Source: WYEG01 sp049414625 (GTDB lineage: Bacteria > Desulfobacterota > Thermodesulfobacteria > Thermodesulfobacteriales > Thermodesulfobacteriaceae). Taken from it: DNA of 22,873 nucleotides. The position numbers and the translations under genes were made by a program. The notes under the pieces were generated by a model. It was not told where the DNA came from. It was given only the letters and a program-made list of their open reading frames with translations, and searched no databases. Below, piece after piece: positions 14,175 through 22,808 of the stretch; position 1 is the first letter of the stretch; each line of letters opens with the position of its first letter. The DNA lies in assembly GCA_049414625.1 (NCBI GenBank), contig JBMSAU010000043.1, positions 1-22,873 on the forward strand. The letters run 5' to 3'.

Positions 14175-15344
14175 ATGAAGATTAAAACCAAGCCTGAAGA
14201 TTTTGTCGTCTCTGAAGTAGCAGACATTTCTCCTGAAGCTAAAGGGGACTTTGCTCTCTACCTTCTTAAAAAAACCAACATAACCACCTGGGAAGCCTTG
14301 GGGAGGCTTGCCAAACATCTGCACATTCCGTTAAGCAAGGTTGGCTATGGGGGGCTGAAGGATAAAAGAGCTGTGGCTCATCAATACATAACCATCTACC
14401 AAGGACCTAAGAAAGATTTAAAGTTTGACCGCTTTGAGCTAATTTACCTTGGACAAACTTCAAAACCCATGGACCAAAGTAAGCTCCTTGGAAATAGGTT
14501 TGAAATCACGGTGAGGGATGTTGAGGTTAGCGATAAAGCCTTAGAGGAGGAGGTTGAGCGAGTAAGAAAATACGGCGTCCCAAACTACTTTGATGAACAA
14601 AGGTTTGGTTCAGTTAAAGGGGCAAAAAAACCTGAGTTTGCCGCAAAATACATCATCAAGGGCGACTATGAAAGGGCACTTTACTTAGCTATGGTTACCG
14701 CAAGCCCTGATGAAATTCAAGAAAGCAAAAGATTTAGGGAATGCCTAAAGAAAAACTGGCGAAAATGGGAAAACTGCCTTCCTTTAGCAAGGCTAAAATG
14801 GGAAAAGGACCTTTTGACCTTTCTAACCCTTCATCAGCCAAGTAAAAGAACCTTTAAAAGGGCTTTGCAACTTATGGACAAAGAGTATCTCTTCTTTTTA
14901 GGAAACGCTTACCAAAGCTACCTTTGGAATGAGGTGTTGAAAAGGGTTTTAGAAAGACTTTCGGCTGTAGATTTTAAAGTTCCTTATACCTTAGGAGAGC
15001 TTTACTTTTATAGGAGCCTTGATGAGGAAAAGCAGGAAAAGTTAAGAAGGCTAAAGATACCTCTTCCAGCACCAAAGCTAAACCTTGAAAAAAACGAACC
15101 ATTTGTTCAAGCTGCCTATAAGGATGTGCTTTCAGCCGAGGGCTTAAAAGAGCTTAAAGAGCTTAGGAGCCTTGTCAAAGGGCTTATCTTTAAAAGCTAT
15201 CCGAGACCAGCTGTGGTGTTTCCTCAGGAGCTCCGTTTTGAAAGAGTGGGAGAAAGAGAAATCAAGCTTTTCTTTTTTATAGAAAAAGGCTCTTACGCAA
15301 CCCTAATAGTGAAGCGGATTTTTTATGCTTGTGCGAACGCCTAA
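14175..15344 (+). CDS. truD: tRNA pseudouridine synthase TruD
   Basis: TruD converts uridine 13 of tRNA to pseudouridine. The 389-residue protein begins KPEDFVVSEV, a typical TruD opening. Catalytic Asp63 lies in GGLKDKRA (59-66). PNYFDEQRFGS (about 136-146) is the conserved family motif. GNAYQSYLWNE (about 243-253) and YPRPAVVFP near the end also fit. The length is between bacterial (about 350) and archaeal forms. There is no Shine-Dalgarno before the ATG. The last 20 bp overlap waaF, so the two genes are co-expressed. Confidence 0.93.
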   Translation: MKIKTKPEDFVVSEVADISPEAKGDFALYLLKKTNITTWEALGRLAKHLHIPLSKVGYGGLKDKRAVAHQYITIYQGPKKDLKFDRFELIYLGQTSKPMDQSKLLGNRFEITVRDVEVSDKALEEEVERVRKYGVPNYFDEQRFGSVKGAKKPEFAAKYIIKGDYERALYLAMVTASPDEIQESKRFRECLKKNWRKWENCLPLARLKWEKDLLTFLTLHQPSKRTFKRALQLMDKEYLFFLGNAYQSYLWNEVLKRVLERLSAVDFKVPYTLGELYFYRSLDEEKQEKLRRLKIPLPAPKLNLEKNEPFVQAAYKDVLSAEGLKELKELRSLVKGLIFKSYPRPAVVFPQELRFERVGEREIKLFFFIEKGSYATLIVKRIFYACANA

Positions 15345-16305
15345 CTGGCTTGGAGACGCCTTGATGGCAACTCCAGTTTACTACAACTTATCTCAGTTAG
15401 GAAAGGTGTATCTTTTCGGACATAAAAATTTTATAAACCTCTTTTCTCATTTTCCTAACACTGTGTCTATCCCTTACGACCCAACAGATTTCTTTAAAAA
15501 CATTAAAATTCTGCGGGAGCTTATAGACAAGGAAAAGCTTACGCAGGGTTTACTCTTAACCAACTCCTTTTCCTCGGCTTTTATCTTTTTTTTGGCTCGA
15601 GTGAAAGAACGAATTGGTTATAGAGGAGACTTGAGGGACCTTCTTCTAACCAAGGCTATAGATAAGCCGAAAAAGCCCATTCATCAAATAGATTACTATC
15701 TTTATCTTTTAGAAGTCCAAGGGATACCGATAGTCAGCAGAGACCTTTATTTTCCAGTCAACGAAAGCTTGCTGGCAAGGGCTAAAAAAGTGTTGAAGGA
15801 ATTAAAGCTTGATGAGAACACACCCTATGTAGTTTTTGCGCCTGGAGCAGCTTATGGTCCTGCAAAAAAGTGGCCCTTAGAGTATTTTAAAGAGGTAGCT
15901 AAAGAGCTTTCTTTTCAGGGAATATCTGTTTTGGTCGTAGGGAGTAGGGCAGAGTTTTCAGATGGAGAGTTTATTATCTCGGGGATAAAAAGAGGATATA
16001 ACCTCTGCGGTAAGACCTTGCTCGAGGACCTGCCTGGACTCTTTCTTGGAGCTAAAGCTTTGGTATCAAACGATTCTGGGCTTATGCACCTTGGAGCGGC
16101 CTTAAAGGTCCCTCAGGTTGCCATCTTTGGCTCCACCTCTCCAGAGCTCACAGGACCTAAAAACCTAAGAGCCATCGTTCTTAAGAAGGATTTTCCTTGC
16201 TCCCCATGTTTTCGCAGAACCTGTAAGCTTAAAGACTACCGCTGTCTTAAAAGCATAACCCCAGATGAGGTGGTAAAAAGTTTAGCTAAACTGATGAATT
16301 TTTAA
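15325..16305 (+). CDS. waaF: ADP-heptose:LPS heptosyltransferase II (WaaF-like)
   Basis: This GT9 enzyme adds an L,D-heptose from ADP-heptose to the LPS inner core. The N-terminus RTPNWLGDALMATP (4-17, with Asp11) is diagnostic. FAPGAAYGPAKKWP (171-184), SNDSGLMHLGAAL (248-260) and a C-terminal cysteine set (292, 295, 300, 307) also match WaaF. At 326 residues it is slightly short. The ATG lies inside the end of truD (20-bp overlap). It would consume the product of the RfaE2 domain encoded at 12445-13647, so a heptose-containing LPS core is likely in this organism. Confidence 0.92.
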   Translation: MLVRTPNWLGDALMATPVYYNLSQLGKVYLFGHKNFINLFSHFPNTVSIPYDPTDFFKNIKILRELIDKEKLTQGLLLTNSFSSAFIFFLARVKERIGYRGDLRDLLLTKAIDKPKKPIHQIDYYLYLLEVQGIPIVSRDLYFPVNESLLARAKKVLKELKLDENTPYVVFAPGAAYGPAKKWPLEYFKEVAKELSFQGISVLVVGSRAEFSDGEFIISGIKRGYNLCGKTLLEDLPGLFLGAKALVSNDSGLMHLGAALKVPQVAIFGSTSPELTGPKNLRAIVLKKDFPCSPCFRRTCKLKDYRCLKSITPDEVVKSLAKLMNF

Positions 16306-16465
16306 AGTTTGATTTTTTAATATAATATACCTAAAGATTTATTAGAAACTTTGATTAATATCTTCCAAGAAATGATCATGAAGGCTCCCCATTTAACGTT
16401 ACCTGATTATATTGGTCTTTTTTTATATAAAGGGATTTTTTATATAAAGGGAAAGAGTTCTAGGG
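16306..16465. other. 160-bp gap between waaF and ychF
   Basis: This AT-rich gap holds a consensus -10 box TATAAT at 16321-16326 without a clear -35. It also has a two-unit tandem repeat next to ychF. A short open frame of 34 codons (ATG 16372 to TAG 16476) reads MIMKAPHLTLPDYIGLF... and stays open upstream of its ATG back to 16320. It might be a gene remnant; I do not recognise it. Confidence 0.3.
16419..16452 (+). repeat. Two perfect 17-bp tandem repeats upstream of ychF
   Basis: The unit TTTTTTATATAAAGGGA occurs twice back to back, ending 13 bp before the ychF ATG. Each unit contains a TATATA box and an AAGGGA that could serve as a weak ribosome binding site, so the duplication may alter ychF expression. 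Confidence 0.7.
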
Positions 16466-17572
16466 ATGAAGTTTAGGGTAGGGCTTGTAGGATTGCCAAA
16501 CGTTGGAAAATCAACCCTATTTAATGCTCTCATAAAGAAAGCTAAGGCTGAGGTGGCAAACTATCCTTTTTGCACCATTGAGCCAAACATTGGGAAGGTT
16601 GCCATCCCTGACAAAAGGCTTCAAGAAATAGCAAGAAAAGAGAGCTCAAAAGAGGTTACGCCGGCAACGATTGAATTTGTAGATATTCCTGGATTGGTAA
16701 AAGGGGCAAGCAAAGGAGCAGGTCTTGGGAACCAGTTTTTGGCTCATATTCGGGAGGTGCCAGCCATAGTCTATGTCTTAAGATGCTTTCTCGATGAAGA
16801 GGTCATTCATGTTGAGGGAACGGTTGACCCGGTGAGAGACGCCGAGATCCTTGACCTCGAGCTAATCCTTGCTGACCTTGAAAGCATAAAACGAAGAAAG
16901 GAAAGGGTGGAAAGATTAGCTAAATCCAATAAATCAGCAAAAGCTGAGCTTGATACTCTAAACAAGGCAGAAGCCTTTCTTGAAGATTTTAAGCCTCTTC
17001 GGTTGGTGCTTGATTATTTTGCCGAAGAGGAAAAAGTTTATCTGCAGAAGACTCTTTGTTTGCTCACCATAAAGCCTGTCATATATGTAGCCAATGTTAG
17101 CGAAAAGGATTTAGCCGAAAAATCAAACCCTTTGGTTAAGGCTCTCAAAGAGAAGGCAGAGCGTGAGGTGATTCCGGTTGTGGAGGTCTGCGCTAAAGTT
17201 GAGGCTGAGCTTGTTGAGATTCCAGAGGAAGAAAGAGAAGATTTTCTTAAAGTCCTTGGAATAGAAGAGCCAGGTCTAAATAAATTGATAAGAGAGGGGG
17301 CAAAGCTATTAGACCTTATCACTTTTTTTACAGCCAATCCAAAGGAAGCCCGAGCTTGGCTTATAAAGAAGGGGACCAAAGCTCCTCAAGCAGCAGGGGA
17401 AATCCACTCTGACATGGAAAGAGGTTTTATCTGCGCTGAGGTCATCTCTTACGATGATTATCAAAAGGTCAAAAATTTTCAGCAGGCAAGGGATTTGGGC
17501 TTAGTTAGGCTTGAAGGAAGGGACTATGTGGTCCAAGACGGTGATATCATCTATTTTCGGTTCAATGTTTAA
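16466..17572 (+). CDS. ychF: Ribosome-associated ATPase/GTPase YchF (Obg-like)
   Basis: YchF is a universally conserved P-loop NTPase that prefers ATP and associates with ribosomes, with roles in translation and stress. At 368 residues it is the standard length. G1 is GLPNVGKST (9-17), G3 is DIPGLVKGA, and the specificity motif is NVSE in place of NKxD, as expected for ATP preference. A coiled-coil insertion and a C-terminal TGS domain are present (TFFTANPKEARAW... and DVVQDGDIIYF-type end). It overlaps the converging uvrA stop by 11 bp. No operon partner is visible. Confidence 0.96.
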   Translation: MKFRVGLVGLPNVGKSTLFNALIKKAKAEVANYPFCTIEPNIGKVAIPDKRLQEIARKESSKEVTPATIEFVDIPGLVKGASKGAGLGNQFLAHIREVPAIVYVLRCFLDEEVIHVEGTVDPVRDAEILDLELILADLESIKRRKERVERLAKSNKSAKAELDTLNKAEAFLEDFKPLRLVLDYFAEEEKVYLQKTLCLLTIKPVIYVANVSEKDLAEKSNPLVKALKEKAEREVIPVVEVCAKVEAELVEIPEEEREDFLKVLGIEEPGLNKLIREGAKLLDLITFFTANPKEARAWLIKKGTKAPQAAGEIHSDMERGFICAEVISYDDYQKVKNFQQARDLGLVRLEGRDYVVQDGDIIYFRFNV

Positions 17573-20500
17573 CATACTCCCGCAACACCTTTGCTGTCTC
17601 GGTGTCCTGCTCCAAGAATTCATCTATCGAACCGGAAAATAGTAGCTCCCCTCCTTTATCTCCTCCTTCTGGACCAAGCTCTATCACCCAATCGGCATGC
17701 TTGATGAGCTCTGGGTTGTGTTCAATGAAGACAACCGTATGACCCTTTGACACAAGACCCTGTAAAACAGAAGCAAGCTTTTCAACATCGAGGATGTGAA
17801 GACCTGTCGTTGGCTCATCAAGGATGTAAAGGACGGGCTTTGAATGACTTTTTCCAAGCTCCTTAGCAAGCTTTATCCGTTGAGCTTCACCCCCTGAAAG
17901 GGTAGGACTTGGCTGTCCTAAAAGAAGATAATCAAGCCCTATCTGGCAGACAAGCTCAAGCCTCCGCTTGATCGCGGAGTAGTTTTCAAAGAACTCCAAA
18001 GCGGATGCAAAATCCATCTCAAGCACATCCGCTATGCTTTTCCCCTTAAGCTTTACTTTTAAGGTCTCTTGATTGTAGCGCTTGCCCTGACAGTATTCAC
18101 AGGTTTGATAAAGGGTAGGTAAAAAGGGTATCTCAACCTTTATTACCCCATGTCCTCGGCAATGAGGACACTGCCCCTCCTCGTTATTGAAGGAAAACCT
18201 TCCCTCATCGTAGCCCAACTGCTTTGCTAAAAGGGTGTTCGCAAACGCACGCCTTATCTCAGTAAAAACATTGATATAAGTTGCGGGAATAGAGCGAGGA
18301 GTGTTCCCAATGGGTGAATGGTCAACAAGATAGACGGAAGAAAGCTCCTCCCAGCCTTCAATGTCTTCTAAACCAAAAAGCTCTTTTTTCTTACTCAAAA
18401 GATTTTGCAAGCTTTGATAGAGGGCTTCGCAAATGAGGGTAGACTTTCCGGAGCCAGAAACGCCAACCACGGCAACAAGTACCCCAAGCGGTATCTTTAC
18501 ATCAAACCCTTTAAGGTTTCTAAGCTTTGCCTTCTTTAAACGAAGAAACTTCTTGGGCGTCCTTCTTAGACTAAAGATCTGCTTTCGCGAAAGGTCTTTT
18601 AAAGCCCTTGCGGTAAGTGAATTAGACTTAAGAAAATCCTCCTTTGATCCAGCAAAGAGCAATTCTCCTCCCTTTTTTCCTCCGCCGGGTCCAAGGTCAA
18701 CGATAAAATCGCCAGCCAATATTGTCTCCTCATCGTGCTCTACCACGATAAGGGTATTCCCCTTACGACAGAGCTCTTTTAGTTTTTCTATCAGCTTTGC
18801 GGTATCCCTTGGATGAAGCCCTATGGTTGGCTCATCTAAGATGTAGGCAACTCCTGTGAGATTGCTCCCTACTTCTGCTGAAATCCTTACCCTTTTTGCC
18901 TCGCCAGAAGACAGGGTATCAGCTGATCGGGAGAGGGTTAGGTAGGATAAGCCAAGGTCAATAAGGCATCTCAGCCTGCTTCTGATCTCGGTCACAAGCT
19001 CTTCCGCAATTTTCTTTTCCCTCCCTTCAAACTCTAAGCTTTCTATAAAATCTAAAGCTTTATCGATGGTGAGGTCGCAAAGCTCTGGCAAGGAAAGACC
19101 GTTAATCTTAAAAGCCCGGACCTCATCTCTTAGCCTTGAGCCTTGGCAGGCAGGGCATACTTCTTCCTCAATCCTTCCTAAACCTTCGCAGGTTGGGCAG
19201 GCACCAACCTTAGTATTGAAGGCAAAAAGAAGGGGGCTTGGCTGAGGCAAACTAACTCCACAATTTAGACAAGTCCTCTTCGTTGAGAGATAAAACTCGC
19301 TTTCCCTAAGGTCCAAGATGGCTTCTCCCTTACCCTCCTTTAGGGCAAGCTCAACAAGGGAAAGGAAATGCTCCTTATTCATTGGGCTTCCAAGGTTTAA
19401 CTCTATAGTATGCTCCCTATAACGAGAGAGCTCCCGTAGGGGTGGAATTTCAATGTATTCCCCGTCAACCCTGAAGGAATGATAACCCCTTTTGAGATAA
19501 CGTTCAAAAAGGGAACGAAAATGACCTTTTCGATGCCGAACGAGGTTAGCAAGAACTTTTATCTCTTTGCCTGAGTGCTTAAAGTATAAACTTTCTGCCA
19601 GGCTAAGGAGCTCTTCTTCGGTCTTTGGTTCGATGAGTTTTCCGCAGGATGAACAGAAGGCTTTGCTCACTCGGCTATAAAGGAGCCTTAAATAGGGAAG
19701 GATTTCAGTTAGCGTGCCCACCGTTGAGCGCGGAGAGAGCTCTCCAGACCTTTGTTCAAGGGCAACTGTGGGAGGAAGCCCAGTTATAAGGTCTACGTTT
19801 GGCTCTTCATGCACCTTGATAAACTGCCTAAAGTAGCCGGGTAGGGTCTCAAGAAAGCGCCTCTGCCCCTCAGAAAAAATTACATCAAAAGCTAAGGTAG
19901 ATTTTCCTGAGCCAGAAACCCCTGTTACGATGATCAGCTTTTCCCGTGGAAGGTCAAGGTCAAGGTTTTTTAGATTGTGATGCTTAACGCCCCGAAGAGA
20001 GATGACCTTCTCCTCTCGGCTTTGCTCAGAAAGAACGGGCTTAGCTTCTTTCAAGTTAGTAAAACGGTGAGGAAACAGATATTCCTTTAGAGCCTTTGAT
20101 GTTGGAGTATTAGCTTTTAGGAGACCCTTCAAATCCCCCTGATACAAAAGATAGCCTCCCTTTTCTCCTCCTTCAGGACCAAGCTCCACGATGTGGTCTG
20201 CGCAGAGCATGAGCTCAGGATGGTGCTCAACGATGATGATGGTATGTCCTTCTTCCTTTAGAAGCTCAAGGGTTTGGATAAGATGCTTTACATCCTGAAG
20301 GTGAAGCCCAACGGTTGGTTCATCAAGGAGGATAAAGTCCTTCCCAGAGTTAACCTTGATCAGAAGCTCGCCAAGTCTTAGGCGTTGAGCCTCACCGCCT
20401 GATAAAGTAGAAAGGGGTTGCCCAAGCTTGAGATAGGAAAGACCAAGCCGGTCAAGTACCTCAAGGGCTCGCCTAATCTCCCGATGTCCCCCAAAGAACT

Positions 20501-22808
20501 CCAAAGCTGACTGGACGGTAAGCTCAAGGATCTCAGCGATGTTCTTATCCCTCCATCTAACCTCAAGAATTTCCTCTCTAAACCTCTTACCTTGGCAGAC
20601 CTCGCAGGGTATGACAAGGTCTGATAAAAACTGAAGCTCAACCACCTCATACCCAAGCCCTCGACATTTTGGACACTGAGCAGAAGGAGAGTTGAAGGAA
20701 AAATGTCCTTCAGTGAAGCCAAGAGATTTTGCAGTCTCAGTGCTGGCAAGGAGTTTCCTAATATAGGGATAGATGTCAATGTAGGTTGCAACAACCGCTC
20801 GTGGAGACCTTGCTAAGCTCTCTTGAGTTAGAAAGTGAACATTCCAAGAATGACCAAGCTTATCTAATCCCACTACCTCTTTACAGTTAGACGGTCTTCT
20901 TCCTTCTTTTGCTTCAAAGAGCGCTTTTGCCACCACCTCTTCAAGAAGCGTAGATTTCCCCGAGCCCGACACACCTACTATCACTGTTATGCCCGAGAGG
21001 GGAACCTGTAGGTCAAAGCCCTTTAAGTTTTGAGCTCGACATTCCTTAAAGATGAGGTATCTTGTGCCATTAATAGAAGTATCTCGCTTTTTTGGTGGTA
21101 AACTCCTTTTTTCAGAAAGCTCTCTTAGCGCAACTCCTGTAGGGGTTTCAAGCTCCAAAATCTTTTTTGGCTCTCCAGCATGGAGTAAATATCCGCCCGC
21201 TTCTCCACCTTCCGGTCCAAGCTCAACAAGAAAGTCGGCAGACAGGATCACCTCCGGGTCGTGCTCAACCACAACCACAGTGTTTGACCTTTGGGCAAGC
21301 TTTTTCATGAAGCCAAGCACCCGGGAGGTATCAAGGGGATGAAGCCCCGTCGTTGGCTCATCGATTAAGTAGAGCGTTTCTGCAAGGTCTGAGGACAAGG
21401 CTCTTGTCAAAAGACAGCGAGAGACCTCTCCTCCAGATAAGGTTTTGCTTGCCCTTCCAAGGGTTAGATAGTCTAAACCCACCTCTTGTAGATACTTGAT
21501 CCGCCTTAAAACCTCCCTTGTCAACCTTTCTTCAGCGTAGGGCAAGTCATCTTGGACAAAGCTTTCAAGAAATGAAATAAGGTCTTTAATTTCCAGACGG
21601 TAGAAGTCAGCCACAGAAAGCCCTTTTATCCGAAAAAGAAGAGCCTGAGGATTAAACCTTGTGCCTTTACAGGTTGGGCAGGTGACTTCTCTTCTTAGCT
21701 TGGCTAAAAGTATGCGAAAGTGGGGCTTATACCGATGAGCATATAGCCAATCCACAACCTCCTTAAACCCATACCATTTTCCCTCCCCTTCAAAGATAAG
21801 CCTCTTAACCTCTTCAGGATACTGAGAAAAAGGGATGTCAATAGGTATTCCTTTTTCTTGTAGGTAGGAAAATAGGTCAAGCTTTACCTCGGTCATGGCT
21901 GGAAAATCAAGGAGAGGGATGGCTCCCTTGGCTAAAGACTTCTGGGGTTCCTTGACCAAAGCTTCAAGGTCAACGATAAGAAGGCTCCCAAAACCTTTAC
22001 ACTCCGGGCAGGCACCCTGAGCGGTGTTGAAGGAGAATAGGGCAGGTGTCTTCTTGGGGAAGACATACCCACAAGTAGGACATTCCTCCTTTAATGCGTA
22101 AACCTTCTCCTCTCCGTAGACAGTTCTTATTCTTACCTTGTCTGAAAGTTTAAAGGCAAGCTCAAGAGAAGAAATAAGCTCTGATTTCGTCTCCTCCCGG
22201 AGGATAAGCCTATGGAGCACCACCTCAAACTCTTCCGGCAGGCTCTCAACCTCTTCAAGTTCACAAACTCGTCCGGAGATAAACACCCGAGAAAACCCCT
22301 CAGCCAGAAGTCCTTGTTTTAGGTATTCTGCTGAGGTTTCTTTCTTAAGAGGTGCGAGCACCAAGACCCTTTGTCCAGGAAAGCTCTTTAATACATCTTC
22401 GGCGATCAAACTTGGATTACTTGGCAAAACTTCTCTTTGGCAGATAGGACAGAAGGGTTTCCCAGCATGATAGAAGAGCATTTTTACGAAGTTGCTAACT
22501 TCGGTAAGGGTTCCTACCGTTGAACGGGAGGTGCGGATAAAGTTTCCCTGAGGGAAGGCTAGGGCTGGGGGGATGTTTAGGATTTCTTTAACCCGAGGTC
22601 TTGGTAGCCTTTCAAGGAATTGCCGAACATAGGAAGAAAAGGTCTCAAGATACCTTCTTTGCCCTTCGGCGTAGAGGGTATCAAAGACTAAGCTAGATTT
22701 GCCAGCTCCGGAAACACCGGTAACAACGATAAGATGATAGAAGGGAAGATATAGGTCAAAGCCTTTAAGGTTGTTTTGCCTTGCCGAGAGGACTTGAATA
22801 AACTTCAT
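17562..22808 (-). CDS. uvrA: Double-length UvrA (two fused copies, four ATPase domains)
   Basis: UvrA is the damage-recognition ATPase of nucleotide excision repair, working as a dimer that loads UvrB. This 1748-residue protein is a head-to-tail fusion of two UvrA copies. Walker A sites are at 31-39 (GVSGAGKSS), 612-620, 963-971 and 1449-1457 (GVSGSGKST). Walker B Asp-Glu pairs are near 483, 829, 1325 and 1664. ABC signatures are LSGGE at 457, 802 and 1637, but LSSGE at 1299. Zinc cysteine pairs are at 243/246-267/270, 712/715-735/738, 1180/1183-1204/1207 and 1547/1550-1570/1573. Copy 1 (1-910) has the UvrB-binding-like region and the insertion domain (about 280-376). Copy 2 (930-1748) lacks the insertion domain: CPTCEGLG is followed almost directly by CPACQGSR. 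Chlamydial UvrA has a similar double length (from memory). The ATG overlaps the upstream stop by 4 bp. Confidence 0.95.
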   Translation of the reverse strand: MKFIQVLSARQNNLKGFDLYLPFYHLIVVTGVSGAGKSSLVFDTLYAEGQRRYLETFSSYVRQFLERLPRPRVKEILNIPPALAFPQGNFIRTSRSTVGTLTEVSNFVKMLFYHAGKPFCPICQREVLPSNPSLIAEDVLKSFPGQRVLVLAPLKKETSAEYLKQGLLAEGFSRVFISGRVCELEEVESLPEEFEVVLHRLILREETKSELISSLELAFKLSDKVRIRTVYGEEKVYALKEECPTCGYVFPKKTPALFSFNTAQGACPECKGFGSLLIVDLEALVKEPQKSLAKGAIPLLDFPAMTEVKLDLFSYLQEKGIPIDIPFSQYPEEVKRLIFEGEGKWYGFKEVVDWLYAHRYKPHFRILLAKLRREVTCPTCKGTRFNPQALLFRIKGLSVADFYRLEIKDLISFLESFVQDDLPYAEERLTREVLRRIKYLQEVGLDYLTLGRASKTLSGGEVSRCLLTRALSSDLAETLYLIDEPTTGLHPLDTSRVLGFMKKLAQRSNTVVVVEHDPEVILSADFLVELGPEGGEAGGYLLHAGEPKKILELETPTGVALRELSEKRSLPPKKRDTSINGTRYLIFKECRAQNLKGFDLQVPLSGITVIVGVSGSGKSTLLEEVVAKALFEAKEGRRPSNCKEVVGLDKLGHSWNVHFLTQESLARSPRAVVATYIDIYPYIRKLLASTETAKSLGFTEGHFSFNSPSAQCPKCRGLGYEVVELQFLSDLVIPCEVCQGKRFREEILEVRWRDKNIAEILELTVQSALEFFGGHREIRRALEVLDRLGLSYLKLGQPLSTLSGGEAQRLRLGELLIKVNSGKDFILLDEPTVGLHLQDVKHLIQTLELLKEEGHTIIIVEHHPELMLCADHIVELGPEGGEKGGYLLYQGDLKGLLKANTPTSKALKEYLFPHRFTNLKEAKPVLSEQSREEKVISLRGVKHHNLKNLDLDLPREKLIIVTGVSGSGKSTLAFDVIFSEGQRRFLETLPGYFRQFIKVHEEPNVDLITGLPPTVALEQRSGELSPRSTVGTLTEILPYLRLLYSRVSKAFCSSCGKLIEPKTEEELLSLAESLYFKHSGKEIKVLANLVRHRKGHFRSLFERYLKRGYHSFRVDGEYIEIPPLRELSRYREHTIELNLGSPMNKEHFLSLVELALKEGKGEAILDLRESEFYLSTKRTCLNCGVSLPQPSPLLFAFNTKVGACPTCEGLGRIEEEVCPACQGSRLRDEVRAFKINGLSLPELCDLTIDKALDFIESLEFEGREKKIAEELVTEIRSRLRCLIDLGLSYLTLSRSADTLSSGEAKRVRISAEVGSNLTGVAYILDEPTIGLHPRDTAKLIEKLKELCRKGNTLIVVEHDEETILAGDFIVDLGPGGGKKGGELLFAGSKEDFLKSNSLTARALKDLSRKQIFSLRRTPKKFLRLKKAKLRNLKGFDVKIPLGVLVAVVGVSGSGKSTLICEALYQSLQNLLSKKKELFGLEDIEGWEELSSVYLVDHSPIGNTPRSIPATYINVFTEIRRAFANTLLAKQLGYDEGRFSFNNEEGQCPHCRGHGVIKVEIPFLPTLYQTCEYCQGKRYNQETLKVKLKGKSIADVLEMDFASALEFFENYSAIKRRLELVCQIGLDYLLLGQPSPTLSGGEAQRIKLAKELGKSHSKPVLYILDEPTTGLHILDVEKLASVLQGLVSKGHTVVFIEHNPELIKHADWVIELGPEGGDKGGELLFSGSIDEFLEQDTETAKVLREYVKH

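Noticed and set aside
18433..18816. Plus-strand open frame of 127 codons inside uvrA
   Set aside because: It is antisense to a strongly conserved ATPase segment, has no family resemblance and no plausible start signal.
20378..20794. Minus-strand open frame of 138 codons inside uvrA
   Set aside because: Lies in a different frame of uvrA. The uvrA frame carries the motifs; this one is low-complexity Leu/Ser.
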